From Woeseiaceae bacterium (GTDB lineage: Bacteria; Pseudomonadota; Gammaproteobacteria; Steroidobacterales; Woeseiaceae), in the NCBI GenBank assembly GCA_028279985.1, contig JANQMR010000015.1, forward strand, positions 43,433-107,432: a stretch of 64,000 nt of DNA. Reading direction: 5' to 3'. Both the position numbers and the translations under genes were made by a program. The notes below the pieces were generated by a model. The model made no database searches, was not told the origin of the DNA, and saw only the letters and a program-made list of their open reading frames with translations. Positions 16,914 to 26,188 of this stretch are shown here, piece by piece; position 1 is the first letter of the stretch, and each line of letters opens with the position of its first letter.

Positions 16914-17930
16914 ATGACCGAATTCCTGGCCGAGTACGGCTTGTTCCTGTTGAAAGTCGCGACGGTCGTCGCGGCCGTTGTCGTCGTCATCGTCGTTGCG
17001 GCCGGCGCCGGCAGGAAGTCCGCCGTCGACGGTCTGGAGGTCGAGAGCCTGAACAAGAAGTACAGGAAGCTCGCCGGCGTCTTGCGCAAGGCCGTGCTGA
17101 AAAAAGAGGCGCAAAAAAAACAGGCCAAGGAAGAAAAACGTCATGCCAAGGCGGAGGCGAAAGCCGACCCGCGGCCGCGAGGCTTCGTCATCGACTTCAA
17201 GGGTGACCTGAAGGCCAGCGGTGCAGCCTCGCTGCGCGAAGAGGTCAGCGCGATCCTCGACGTTGCAAGCCCCGAAGACCAGGTGATCCTGCGCCTGGAG
17301 AACCATGGCGGCATGGTGCACGAGCACGGTCTCGCCGCTTCGCAGTTGGCGCGTCTGAGAGACCGCGAGATACCGCTGGTCGTTTGTGTAGACAAAGTCG
17401 CCGCCAGCGGCGGTTATCTGATGGCTTGTGTCGCGAGCAGGATCCATGCCGCGCCGTTTGCGGTCCTGGGTTCGATCGGCGTGTTGGCGCAGATACCGAA
17501 TTTCAATCGCCTGCTCGATCAGAAGGGAGTGGACTTCGAGCAGATCACGGCCGGCAAGTACAAACGGACCGTGACGATGTTCGGCAGGAATACCGACGCG
17601 GATCGTACAAAACTTCGGGAAGAGCTCGAGGACGTACATGCTCTCTTCAAGTCCGCCGTCAGCCGTTACCGGCCGGCGCTGGATCTCGAACGGGTCGCCA
17701 CCGGCGAACACTGGTACGGTACGCGTGCGCTGGAGCTCGGGCTCGTGGACGAGATCGGCACCAGCGACGAGCTTCTGACCGGGCTTGCCGCCGAGCGGGA
17801 CCTGTTCCGGGTCAGTTACCGGATTCGCCAGCCGATCCAGAAGCGGCTGATGTCCCAGGTCGACGGCGCCTTGCAGCGCCTGGATGCTGCGCGTTGGCAA
17901 CGGGACCTCGAGTCCCGGCTGCCGCGTTAG
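16914..17930 (+). CDS. sohB: SohB-like inner-membrane signal peptide peptidase
   Basis: SohB is an S49-family serine protease of the inner membrane. The 338-residue product has an N-terminal transmembrane helix (about 8-33), then a lysine/alanine-rich coiled segment (about 50-85, KKEAQKKQAKEEKRHAKAEA). The protease domain has the nucleophile S165 in DKVAASGGYLMA and the general-base lysine in ITAGKYKRTVTMFG (K217 by analogy with the Ser-Lys dyad of the family). The length matches E. coli SohB. The start is ATG 16914; upstream the frame opens only into the spacer after lipA. The lysine-rich insert is typical of SohB rather than SppA. Confidence 0.93.
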   Translation: MTEFLAEYGLFLLKVATVVAAVVVVIVVAAGAGRKSAVDGLEVESLNKKYRKLAGVLRKAVLKKEAQKKQAKEEKRHAKAEAKADPRPRGFVIDFKGDLKASGAASLREEVSAILDVASPEDQVILRLENHGGMVHEHGLAASQLARLRDREIPLVVCVDKVAASGGYLMACVASRIHAAPFAVLGSIGVLAQIPNFNRLLDQKGVDFEQITAGKYKRTVTMFGRNTDADRTKLREELEDVHALFKSAVSRYRPALDLERVATGEHWYGTRALELGLVDEIGTSDELLTGLAAERDLFRVSYRIRQPIQKRLMSQVDGALQRLDAARWQRDLESRLPR

Positions 17931-17993
17931 GGACCGGTAGCGCCGGGACGTACTGGAACCGCGACCGTCCTTGGGGGTCGAATCGAGAGGTAC

Positions 17994-18019
17994 CGATGGC
18001 GCTATCCGATGGCGCTATA
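17994..18019. repeat. 13-bp tandem duplication overlapping a likely -10 element
   Basis: CGATGGCGCTATC and CGATGGCGCTATA are adjacent. The second copy ends in GCTATACT, whose TATACT looks like a -10 box 32 bases before the M48 protease start. The duplication therefore probably lies inside that gene's promoter. Confidence 0.75.
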
Positions 18020-18050
18020 CTGGGTGCCTGATCTGGAGGTGAGAATCGTC

Positions 18051-18827
18051 ATGCGAGCCGCGAAAACCACTGTCGCAGCCGGATTGGCCGCTCTAGTACT
18101 GACGGCCTGTGCCACCGTGTCCGAGCAGGACATGGCCGTCGAGGCGGCGAAACAGTTCTCGGAAATGAAAGCCTCGATGCCGCTGGAAACCGACCGGGCG
18201 ACGATCGACTACATCGCTTGCGTGGCGAATGCGATTGTCGCCCAGTTGGAGTATCCGTACTCCGAAATTGATTGGGAGATGGCGGTTTTCGACCACGAAG
18301 CGGTCAATGCCTTCGCAATGCCCGGCGGCAAGATCGGTGTCATGACCGGCATACTCAAGGCCGCGCAAAACCAGGACCAGCTCGCCGCGGTCATCGGCCA
18401 CGAGATTGCACACGTAACGGCAAAACATTCCGCCGAGCGGGCGTCGCGTACCAACGTGTCGGGGGTTGGCATCCAGGTTGCGGCCGTGCTGCTCGGCGGC
18501 GGTCACCAGGGCGCAACCTACACGGCATACGAAGCGCTGCAGCAGGGCGCGGCCCTCGGCATCATGCTGCCGTTCTCGCGGGGGCAGGAAACCGAAGCCG
18601 ACGTCATCGGCTTGAGTTACATGGCCAGAGCCGGCTTCGATCCGCGCGAGAGCGTAGCTCTGTGGCAGAACATGAGCGAGGAAGCGGGCAAGGCGCCGGC
18701 CGAATTCCTGTCCACACACCCGTCGAGCGAAACCCGTATCGACAATCTGGTCTCGCAGTTCGGCGATACGCTCAAGCTTTACAACCAGGCGCTGAACGAA
18801 GGGCGCCGGCCGAACTGCGAAAGATAA
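18051..18827 (+). CDS. M48-family metalloprotease lipoprotein
   Basis: This 258-residue protein begins with a lipoprotein signal whose lipobox is LTAC (C20), so it should be anchored in the outer or inner membrane facing the periplasm. The M48 zinc site is H117-E118-x-x-H121 (GHEIAHVTAKH), with the third ligand in ETEADVIGL about 60 residues later. The segment FAMPGGKIGVMTGIL is typical of the Oma1/LoiP-type periplasmic peptidases that act in envelope quality control. The start is ATG 18051, with GGAGG twelve bases upstream; an in-frame GTG at 18039 is less likely. A small ORF follows 83 bp downstream. Confidence 0.92.
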   Translation: MRAAKTTVAAGLAALVLTACATVSEQDMAVEAAKQFSEMKASMPLETDRATIDYIACVANAIVAQLEYPYSEIDWEMAVFDHEAVNAFAMPGGKIGVMTGILKAAQNQDQLAAVIGHEIAHVTAKHSAERASRTNVSGVGIQVAAVLLGGGHQGATYTAYEALQQGAALGIMLPFSRGQETEADVIGLSYMARAGFDPRESVALWQNMSEEAGKAPAEFLSTHPSSETRIDNLVSQFGDTLKLYNQALNEGRRPNCER

Positions 18828-18910
18828 GCCGGCGGCCGGATACCGATTTCCGACATGAGACGATCCGAAGCCACCGGGCGCGAGGGCGCGCAGCGTGAGG
18901 AAGCGCCGCT

Positions 18911-19069
18911 TTGAACGACTGGCTCGACGTCATGCTCGAGGAGATCGCACGCAAGAAACGCGAAGCCGAAGAGGCGCAGGCGGAGCTCGAACGCCGCGAA
19001 TCCGACGACGACGGCAAACCGCCCGGCGGTCAACCGATCGCCGACCGGTCGGACGACCAGTCGAGATAA
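18911..19069 (+). CDS. small charged protein, function unknown
   Basis: The 52-residue ORF starts with TTG at 18911, seven bases after GAGGAA. It encodes a helical, strongly charged peptide (LNDWLDVMLEEIARKKREAE then AELERRESDDDG). The heptad-like spacing suggests a coiled coil. The reading frame and ribosome-binding site make it plausible, but no family is recognised and it is too short to judge by codon use. It lies between the M48 gene and the sheath-like gene on the same strand. Confidence 0.5.
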   Translation: MNDWLDVMLEEIARKKREAEEAQAELERRESDDDGKPPGGQPIADRSDDQSR

Positions 19070-19203
19070 GAACGGAACTCCGCCGGCAGCCTGCCGTGGC
19101 CAGGCGCGCCAGCGCCGGGAAAGCCGAGGGAAGATAGTCCACACGGGTGTCCGTCATCGTTCTAAAATACTGCCACGTTTGTCTGAACGTCGCGGAGACC
19201 AGC

Positions 19204-20763
19204 TTGTCGGACGTGCCCGATCGTGGCATCACGGTCACCGAAATCGCGGCGATGGGGGAGCCCATCGACGTGTGGCCCGAAACGTCGGTTGCTTTCATAG
19301 GCCGAACGCTGCGCGGCCCGCTGAACACGCCGGTTGCCGTCGGCAGCTTTGCCGACTTTCGCAAACGTTTCGGCGCCGGTTGGTCCCGGTCGAGCCTCGG
19401 GCCGGCCGTAGAGCAGTTCTTCGAGCACGGCGGCCGGAGGCTTACCGTGGTGCGGGTCGCCAACAACGCGCGCGGTGCGACGATCTGCCTGCCCGCCGCC
19501 GGTTCGACCCTGGTGTTACGGGTGCTGGAGCCGGGTTCCACCGAGCGCGTTCGGGCATCGGTGGACTACGACGGCGCCGAGGGCGACGCGATTTTCAATC
19601 TGGTCTTGCAGCGTATCGATCCGGGAACGGGACTGGTGTCGGACCAGGAAGTGTATCGACGCCTGTCTTGCCGGGAGCGGGACGACCGTTTCGTCGCCGA
19701 TGTCCTGCTGAACTCTCGAATGGTCCGCGTCGAGCAGCCGTATCCAAGGCACCGTCCCGAGGCGACGCTGGCGGGTAATGCCGGTTACGACATCGGCTAT
19801 GTCGAGCTCGCACAGGCGGGGACGGACGGCGACGAACTGACCGATTACGACCTCGTCGGCTCGCGCAGCGACGGCACCGGCCTGTTCGCCCTCGAGCAAC
19901 TCGAACAACTGGACCTGGTGTATCTACCGCCGCCCGGCAAAGGCCGCGACCTCGGTCCGGCGGCGGTCCTCGCCGCCGAACGCTTCTGTCGTACGCAGCA
20001 CGCGATACTGGTGCTCGATCCGCCGTCGACCTGGAAGGCCACGGCCGACGTCGTCGCGGGGGTCCGCCGCGGCGGTCTGCAAAGCGAGAATCTCATTACT
20101 TATTTTCCGCGAATGCACCTGCGCGGCGACGTCGATCGGGCGCCGCGTGCGGCCGGCGGTGCGCTGGCGGGGCTGTTATGTAAAAACGATCGGCTCCACG
20201 GCCGCTGGTACGCCCTAGACGACGCGCCCGGGTTCAAACGCGATTTGCGGCCCACGATCGATCTGGACGACGAGGCGTCGAGCAGGCTCACGGGTCTCGG
20301 CGTGAACGTGATTCGTATCGGGCCGGCCGGTACCGCGCGGCTCGCGGGTTCGGTGACCCTCGGATACGGTAACGGCATGGACACCGATTCCGCGCGCCTG
20401 ACGGCGCGGCGCCTGTGTCTCGGCATTGTCTCGAGCGTCGATCGCGCAACGCGGTGGGCCATTTTCGAACGGCTGGGCGAGCGCCTGGTCCAAGGCTTAA
20501 GGAGACAGTTGAAAACCTACCTTGCGGGCCTCGCCGCCAGCGGTGCGTTCGCCGACGACGGCTTCGACGTCGCATGCGACGTCCGGCGATCGCCCGGCGA
20601 TGTCAACGCTGCGAACGAGGTCACGTTACTAATGACGTTCCGGCCGGTAGGATGCAGTAAACCGATTTCCGTCACGATGCACCAATCGATCGGCGGATGT
20701 CGTGTCAGCCGCACGGCATTCGCGCCGGCCGGCAGCATGCCGCCGGACAGCGCATCCGCCTGA
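19204..20763 (+). CDS. orphan phage-tail-sheath-like protein
   Basis: The product (519 residues) has the layout of contractile-tail sheath proteins. The N-terminal segment is GITVTEIAAMGEPIDVWPET, then VAFIGRTLRGPLNTPVAVGS and FRKRFG. The middle domain contains YLPPPGKGRDLGPAA and HAILVLDPP. The C-terminal sheath domain is LGIVSSVDRATRWAIFERLG, then LKTYLAGLAASGAFADDGFDV and NEVTLLMTFRPV. Such proteins polymerise around an inner tube and contract in phages, R-pyocins and related injection machines. No tube, baseplate, spike or ATPase gene is nearby, so it is an orphan. The start is TTG 19204 with GGAG five bases upstream; a longer start at 19147 overlaps a likely promoter (TAAAAT at 19163). 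DUF1800 and DUF1501 genes follow in the same direction. Confidence 0.8.
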   Translation: MSDVPDRGITVTEIAAMGEPIDVWPETSVAFIGRTLRGPLNTPVAVGSFADFRKRFGAGWSRSSLGPAVEQFFEHGGRRLTVVRVANNARGATICLPAAGSTLVLRVLEPGSTERVRASVDYDGAEGDAIFNLVLQRIDPGTGLVSDQEVYRRLSCRERDDRFVADVLLNSRMVRVEQPYPRHRPEATLAGNAGYDIGYVELAQAGTDGDELTDYDLVGSRSDGTGLFALEQLEQLDLVYLPPPGKGRDLGPAAVLAAERFCRTQHAILVLDPPSTWKATADVVAGVRRGGLQSENLITYFPRMHLRGDVDRAPRAAGGALAGLLCKNDRLHGRWYALDDAPGFKRDLRPTIDLDDEASSRLTGLGVNVIRIGPAGTARLAGSVTLGYGNGMDTDSARLTARRLCLGIVSSVDRATRWAIFERLGERLVQGLRRQLKTYLAGLAASGAFADDGFDVACDVRRSPGDVNAANEVTLLMTFRPVGCSKPISVTMHQSIGGCRVSRTAFAPAGSMPPDSASA

Positions 20764-20809
20764 TCGAGTACACGGCACCGCGTACGGCATCGCCAAATGG
20801 GATGACGGC

Positions 20810-22471
20810 ATGAACAAGCTCGGACGTTTCGTCTGGCTACTCGTCTGGCTACCGGCGCTGGCGGCCACCGGCTGTAGCGGCGGCTCGGACGGCGGCGACA
20901 CACAGCCGCTGCCACCGCCGACAGCCGAGATCTCGAAGGCAGAGGCCTTTCAGTTCCTCAATCAGGCGACTTTCGGCGCCACCGAGGCCGAAGCCGAGCG
21001 TTTGATCGACATCGGTTACGAGGCCTGGATCGACGATCAGCTCGCAAGGTCCGCGTCGCTGCAGCTCCCCTACCTTCAGTCGCTGCCGCGTCCAGGCGCG
21101 CTGTTCGAGCTACAGCCGGACCGCTCGGATATCTGGTTTCGCAACGCGATCGAAGGGGATGACCAACTTCGCCAGCGCGTCGCGTTCGCCCTGTCGGAGA
21201 TTCTCGTCATCTCCCAGCTCGGCGCGCTCGTCAACCAGACTTTCGGCATGGCCGACTATTACGATCTGCTTGCGGTCAACGCTTTCGGCAACTATCGCGA
21301 GCTCCTGGAGCAGGTCACCTTGCATCCCGCGATGGGTGTGTACCTGAGCATGTTGGGTAACGAGAAACCGAACCCGGCGCTCAATATCCGTCCCGACGAG
21401 AATTATGCGCGCGAGCTGATGCAGTTGTTCTTGATCGGACTGGTCGAGCTGAATCCCGACGGCACCGAGAAGCTCGACGCAGAAGGGCGGCCGATACCGA
21501 CTTACGACCAGTCGGTCATCGAGGGTTTTGCGCATGTGTTCACCGGGTGGACCTACGCCGGCGCCGCCGGGTTTCGCGAGGCTTTTCCGACCCGATTGAA
21601 TCAGGTCGTGCCGATGGAGCTGTATCCCGAATTCCACGATACCGGCGAGAAAAAACTGCTGGGCGGGACGGTGCTTGCCGCCGGCCGGACCGGCGAGCAG
21701 GATCTCTCGGATGCGCTCGACAACGTCTTCCAGCACCCCAATGTCGGTCCGTTCATTGCCATCCGCCTGATTCAACGGCTGGCGGCCAGCAATCCCTCAC
21801 CGGCCTATGTCGAACGGATTGCCCGAACCTTCGACGACAATGGCTCCGGAGTCCGCGGCGATCTGGGCGCCGTCGTCAAGGCCATCCTGCTCGACCCGGA
21901 GGCCCGACCCGGGATCCGCGGTGAGACGGACGGCAAGCTCAAGGAGCCGCTGTTGCGTTTCACGCAGCTTTATCGCGCGTTCGACGGGGCGTCGCAAAGC
22001 GGTCGGTATCGCCCGCTGGACATTGCTTACGTCCTGTTCGGTCAGGGTCCGTTACAGTCGCCCTCGGTGTTCAATTTTTTCAGTCCGTTCTACGCGCCGC
22101 CGGGAGAGATTCGCGACGCGGGCCTGGTTGCACCCGAACTCGAGATCGCCACCGAATACCAGAACACTTACGTGACCAACTGGTTTTTCTACCAGGTTTT
22201 TTTGCTCAATCAGGATGCCGACACGTCCGGCGATTTTCCGACGCCGGATACCGTGCTCATCGACTATGCGGCCGAGGTCGAACTGGCCGGCGACGTGGAC
22301 GCGCTGGTCGACAGCGTCGCCGGCAAGCTCTTGGGAGGCGAGATTTCCGAAGCACTGAGGCAGGAGATAGCCGGCGTCGTCGCCGGCATACCTGCCGAGG
22401 ACGACGTCGTGCGGGCGGCCGAGACGATTTATCTGGTTGCGACGTCACCCGAATACGCTTACCAGAAATAA
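20810..22471 (+). CDS. DUF1800 lipoprotein
   Basis: This 553-residue protein has a lipoprotein signal peptide (lipobox AATGC, C22) followed by a Gly/Ser/Asp linker and a DUF1800 domain. Family marks are FLNQATFGATEAE, QRVAFALSEILVIS, PDENYARELMQLFLIGL and FAHVFTGWTY. DUF1800 proteins are large exported proteins of unknown biochemical role, almost always encoded beside a DUF1501 gene, as here (22 bp spacing). The lipid anchor implies a periplasmic or surface location. It begins 46 bp after the sheath-like gene on the same strand, so the three may form one transcription unit. Confidence 0.9.
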   Translation: MNKLGRFVWLLVWLPALAATGCSGGSDGGDTQPLPPPTAEISKAEAFQFLNQATFGATEAEAERLIDIGYEAWIDDQLARSASLQLPYLQSLPRPGALFELQPDRSDIWFRNAIEGDDQLRQRVAFALSEILVISQLGALVNQTFGMADYYDLLAVNAFGNYRELLEQVTLHPAMGVYLSMLGNEKPNPALNIRPDENYARELMQLFLIGLVELNPDGTEKLDAEGRPIPTYDQSVIEGFAHVFTGWTYAGAAGFREAFPTRLNQVVPMELYPEFHDTGEKKLLGGTVLAAGRTGEQDLSDALDNVFQHPNVGPFIAIRLIQRLAASNPSPAYVERIARTFDDNGSGVRGDLGAVVKAILLDPEARPGIRGETDGKLKEPLLRFTQLYRAFDGASQSGRYRPLDIAYVLFGQGPLQSPSVFNFFSPFYAPPGEIRDAGLVAPELEIATEYQNTYVTNWFFYQVFLLNQDADTSGDFPTPDTVLIDYAAEVELAGDVDALVDSVAGKLLGGEISEALRQEIAGVVAGIPAEDDVVRAAETIYLVATSPEYAYQK

Positions 22472-22493
22472 GCGATACGGTGGGAGAAGCTGC

Positions 22494-23867
22494 ATGGCAA
22501 AACTGAATCGACGCGATTTCCTGAAGACCGGCAGTGCCGCGGCAGCGGCGGCGTTTGCCGGAACGCCGGGCCTCGCTTACTCGCAGGTCGTGGGTTCTTC
22601 CGGACCGTTCGACGATTATCGCGCGCTGGTTTGCGTGTTCCTGTTCGGCGGCAACGACTCGTTCAACATGCTCGTCCCGCGCAGCGCGGCCGAACACGCC
22701 GTTTACGCTCGGTCGCGACAAAACCTCGCGATCGACAGGGATAGCCTGCTGCCGGTCGATCCCCTGTCGGGCGGCGGCTCCGTCCAATACGGATTACATC
22801 CGGCCATGGGTTCCACGCAACTGCTGTTCGAACAGGAAGCCGCGGCATTCGTCGCCAACGTCGGACCGCTGATCGCGCCGACCGGCCGGGACGACGTCTT
22901 CAACGGATCGGCGCTGTTGCCGCCGCAGCTTTTCTCCCATAACGACCAGCAGGATCAGTGGCAGTCGCTCAAGGGAGACGCGCAGAGCAAGACCGGCTGG
23001 GCGGGCCGCATGGCCGACCTGATACGGACCGGTGTAAGCAGCCAGCGCATGGCGACCAATGCTTCGTTGTTCGGCAACAATCTGATGCAGTCCGCCGACG
23101 AAACCGTCGCCTACGTGATGGGCCCGACCGGGCCGCTGGAGTTTCTCGGCTTCTCCGATACGCCGGGCGAAGCGGGCTACGAGCAGCGGCAGGTATTCGA
23201 ACGGATACTCGGCGCGCGTTACGACTCGGTTTACGAGCGTGCCTTCGCCGAAGTGCAGCGGCGAGCGCTCGCCAGTGCCGACGTCGTGAGTGCCGCGATT
23301 CAGTCGTCGGCCGTGGCCGGCCTGTTCCCGAATCCGCCGGCGTCGCAACTCGAAACTCAGTTACGGACCGTCGCGCGGTTGATTGCGGCACGTGACGAGC
23401 TACAGATGAGGCGGCAGGTTTTCTTTGTCGCCGCGGGCGGATTCGACTCTCACGACAATCAGAACGAGGTCCAGCCGGGCCTGCTCGCCGACGTCAGCGA
23501 GTCGATCGCCGCATTCTATCGGGCGACCGTGGATCTCGGCGTCGCCGGGAAGGTTACGACCTTTACGCAGTCCGACTTCGGCCGCACCCTGACGTCCAAC
23601 GGCGACGGGACCGATCACGCCTGGGGCGGCAATCAACTCGTCGTCGGCGGCGCCGTTCGGGGCCGGGACATCTACGGCGATTATCCGCTGCTCGAGATCG
23701 GCGGCGCCGAGGACGTGGGCGGCGGGCGCATGATTCCGGGCCTCTCCGCCGACCAGTACGCTGCAACGCTTGCGAAGTGGTTTGGCATCGCGGATGTCGA
23801 CCTGGCTGTGGTCGCGCCGAACCTCGCCAATTTCCCGGTTCGGGATCTCGGTTTCCTGCAAGGGTAA
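22494..23867 (+). CDS. DUF1501 Tat-exported protein
   Basis: The 457-residue product starts with a twin-arginine signal (LNRRDFLKTGSAAAAAAFAG) and carries a DUF1501 domain, which has a sulphatase/alkaline-phosphatase-like fold. Visible marks are LVCVFLFGGNDSFNMLVP, FSHNDQQDQWQ, FVAAGGFDSHDNQ, FTQSDFGRTLTSNGDGTDHA and WGGNQLVVGGAV. The clustered Asp/His residues look like a metal site, which would explain Tat export after folding. It is paired with the DUF1800 gene upstream. The reaction is unknown. The ATG at 22494 has a GGGAG ribosome-binding site. Confidence 0.92.
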   Translation: MAKLNRRDFLKTGSAAAAAAFAGTPGLAYSQVVGSSGPFDDYRALVCVFLFGGNDSFNMLVPRSAAEHAVYARSRQNLAIDRDSLLPVDPLSGGGSVQYGLHPAMGSTQLLFEQEAAAFVANVGPLIAPTGRDDVFNGSALLPPQLFSHNDQQDQWQSLKGDAQSKTGWAGRMADLIRTGVSSQRMATNASLFGNNLMQSADETVAYVMGPTGPLEFLGFSDTPGEAGYEQRQVFERILGARYDSVYERAFAEVQRRALASADVVSAAIQSSAVAGLFPNPPASQLETQLRTVARLIAARDELQMRRQVFFVAAGGFDSHDNQNEVQPGLLADVSESIAAFYRATVDLGVAGKVTTFTQSDFGRTLTSNGDGTDHAWGGNQLVVGGAVRGRDIYGDYPLLEIGGAEDVGGGRMIPGLSADQYAATLAKWFGIADVDLAVVAPNLANFPVRDLGFLQG

Positions 23868-24043
23868 GCGGGGTGACGCCGCTGCCGGATTGCCGCGGGG
23901 AGGGGTGCGAACTTCGAGCCGGAACGCCGTTTTAGAGTTCGGGGTACCTTGCTGCCGCGGTCTTGCTTGCGCTCGCCGCCTCGCTCGGTGCATTCGCTCG
24001 CGCCTCGGGTTTGCTAGGATAAACCGGTTTGCAGCTTCAATCG

Positions 24044-24083
24044 CAGTTCTAAGCAGTTTTAGTCAGTTTTAGTCAGTTTTAAT
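24044..24083. repeat. 10-bp tandem repeat (four copies) upstream of the S9 peptidase
   Basis: CAGTTCTAAG, CAGTTTTAGT, CAGTTTTAGT and CAGTTTTAAT follow one another, 24 bases before the peptidase start codon. This could be a recognition array or slippage product in the promoter/leader. Confidence 0.9.
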
Positions 24084-24107
24084 CGGTGGGGTCGACAAGA
24101 TACGGAC

Positions 24108-26078
24108 ATGGATAGACACGGCGGAGTTGTAGTTCGATTCGGGAGAAAGATCTGGGCCTTGTTCGCCGGGATTCTCGTCTGGCATACGGCCCTGGGCGAC
24201 GGTTTGCCGCCGCTAGAGGCATACGGCTCGCTGCCGGAGATCAGCATGGTGGCCTTGTCGCCGAGCGGCGAGCGCGTGGCGTTCCGCCATTTCGACGGCG
24301 AGGAAGAGATCGTCGGAATCAGGGACGTCGAGTCGGGCCGTATTCTCGGCGCCACGAATGTCGACGGCGTCAAGCCGCGCTGGCTGACTTTCGTGAATGA
24401 CGACTACTTGCTGCTGGTTGCAAGCGACCTGATGCGACATCATCGTGTTCGCGGCTCCTTCGAGTACAGCGGTGCATGGGTTTTCGACGTCGCCTCGGGC
24501 AAGCTCAGGCGCTTGCTCACCGGCGCAGAGGAGCTGTTTCCTTACCAGGGCAGTATCGGGCGCGTCATCGGCAAGAACGCCGGCGGCGACCGCGTCTACA
24601 TGCCGGCGTTTTCCGGCGGCGACCGTGCCCAACCGAGATACAGCCTGTTCGAGGTCGATCTCGACAGAAAACGGCAACGCATCATCGCCGACGGCAGGAC
24701 CAGCACGCAGGACTGGTTCATTGACGATCGTGCGCGGCCGCTGATCCGCGAGGATTTCGACAATCAGTACAACGAGCATCGCCTGTGGGTCGTTTCGGAG
24801 CGAGAGCCGCGTCTGGTTTACGAGAAGGAGACCAACAGACCGTCGATAGCACCGGTTGGCCTCACCCGGGACCGCAGCACCCTGATTTATCAATCCCGCG
24901 CCGACGACGCCGACGTAAACGCCTATTTCAGCCTGCGTCTCTCCGATGGCGAGCTCGGCGGTCCGATCCTCGGGCGAGACGATGCAAGCGTCGAGCGCGT
25001 CATACGCGATACGAACCGGATCGTGTACGGCGTCGAATACGCCGGATTCCTTCCTTCGTACCAGTTTTTCGAAGATGAACTCACGGTCCGTTTCGAAGCC
25101 ATTCAATCCAGGCTGAGCGGAACGTCCGTCAAGCTCGCGAGCTGGAGCGACGACTTCCAGGATCTGGTCGTCAGCGCAAGCGGCGGCTGGACCTCCGGCA
25201 TGTATCTGCTGTTTCGCGACGGCGGTACCGAGCCGCAGTTGCTCGCCCGGCAGCGGCCGGCGGTCGGCGACGAACACGTGGCGCGTACGCTGATCGACGA
25301 ATACGAGGCGGCCGACGGTCTGACGATTCCGGCCTTGATCACCGCCCGGCCCGACGTGCTGGAAGCAGGAGACGCGGCCCTGATTCTCTTGCCGCACGGC
25401 GGGCCCTCCGCCCACGACCGGTTTCAGTTCGATTGGCTGGCGCAGTTTTTCGCCAGCCGCGGCTACGTCGTGATGCAGCCGCAGTTTCGCGGTTCCACCG
25501 GTTTCGGCCTGAGCTTCGGCGAGGCCGGCAACGGCGAGTGGGGCGACAAGATGCAGTCGGATCTCGACGACGGCGTCCGCCACCTGGTGAAAAAAGGCCT
25601 CGTCGACGAGGAGCGCGTCTGTATTCTCGGTGCCAGTTACGGGGGCTATGCGGCGCTGTGGGCGGGCGTGTTCTCACCGCGGATGTATCGCTGTCATGTG
25701 TCGGTCAACGGCGTGTCGGATCTTCGCGCAATGATCAACCGGGCGCGCCGCGCCGCGGGCGAGGATCACTGGGTCGTCGACTATTGGGAGACCTGGTACG
25801 GTGCCGAAGCCTCGGAGCGCGACGCAATCGATGCGATCTCGCCGGCGTATCACGCGGAGTCCTTCATCGCGCCGGTGCTGCTGGTTCACGGCAAGGACGA
25901 TACCGTGGTCCCGATCGAGCAGAGCAGGCGCATGCACAGCGCGCTGAGGCGCGCCGGCAAGCAGACCACGCTGGTTGCGCTGGACGGGGAGGACCACTGG
26001 CTGTCGCGAGGGGAAACCCGCGTGGAAACCCTCCGGGTCATCGCCGACTTCATCGCAAGCCATCTGCCGCCGAACTGA
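24108..26078 (+). CDS. S9-family prolyl oligopeptidase-like peptidase
   Basis: The 656-residue protein has an N-terminal signal/anchor (KIWALFAGILVWHTALGDG), a beta-propeller-like middle (about 40-380) and a C-terminal alpha/beta-hydrolase peptidase domain. The catalytic triad is visible: S510 in LGASYGGYAAL, an aspartate of HGKDDTVVP (D597 or D598) and H630 in GEDHWLS. PHGGPSAHD and FRGSTGFG are typical of dipeptidyl-peptidase or acylaminoacyl-peptidase relatives of the S9C type. It is predicted to be periplasmic and to release short peptides. It follows a four-copy 10-mer array and precedes the GTPase pair by 110 bp. Confidence 0.92.
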   Translation: MDRHGGVVVRFGRKIWALFAGILVWHTALGDGLPPLEAYGSLPEISMVALSPSGERVAFRHFDGEEEIVGIRDVESGRILGATNVDGVKPRWLTFVNDDYLLLVASDLMRHHRVRGSFEYSGAWVFDVASGKLRRLLTGAEELFPYQGSIGRVIGKNAGGDRVYMPAFSGGDRAQPRYSLFEVDLDRKRQRIIADGRTSTQDWFIDDRARPLIREDFDNQYNEHRLWVVSEREPRLVYEKETNRPSIAPVGLTRDRSTLIYQSRADDADVNAYFSLRLSDGELGGPILGRDDASVERVIRDTNRIVYGVEYAGFLPSYQFFEDELTVRFEAIQSRLSGTSVKLASWSDDFQDLVVSASGGWTSGMYLLFRDGGTEPQLLARQRPAVGDEHVARTLIDEYEAADGLTIPALITARPDVLEAGDAALILLPHGGPSAHDRFQFDWLAQFFASRGYVVMQPQFRGSTGFGLSFGEAGNGEWGDKMQSDLDDGVRHLVKKGLVDEERVCILGASYGGYAALWAGVFSPRMYRCHVSVNGVSDLRAMINRARRAAGEDHWVVDYWETWYGAEASERDAIDAISPAYHAESFIAPVLLVHGKDDTVVPIEQSRRMHSALRRAGKQTTLVALDGEDHWLSRGETRVETLRVIADFIASHLPPN

Positions 26079-26188
26079 CGGCGCGGATGCCGGATGCGGT
26101 TTTGGCCGAACCGGCGACTTCCTGAGTCACACTCGAGGTCGGCCCGGCAGCTTTTTATCTTGGCTGAAATACGGCAGGCTGGCGCTCC

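Noticed and set aside
15786..17900. 704-residue open frame on the minus strand
   Set aside because: It runs antisense to lipA and sohB, which are unmistakable; its translation is His/Arg/Gln-rich without domains, as expected for the shadow of GC-rich genes.
19204..20763. Part of a prophage or type VI secretion locus
   Set aside because: No capsid, portal, terminase, tube, baseplate, TssB or ClpV gene lies on either side; only the sheath-like gene is present.
24044..24083. Four CAGTTTTAGT units as replication iterons
   Set aside because: No rep gene, DnaA boxes or plasmid context; the region is chromosomal and the units are only 10 bp.
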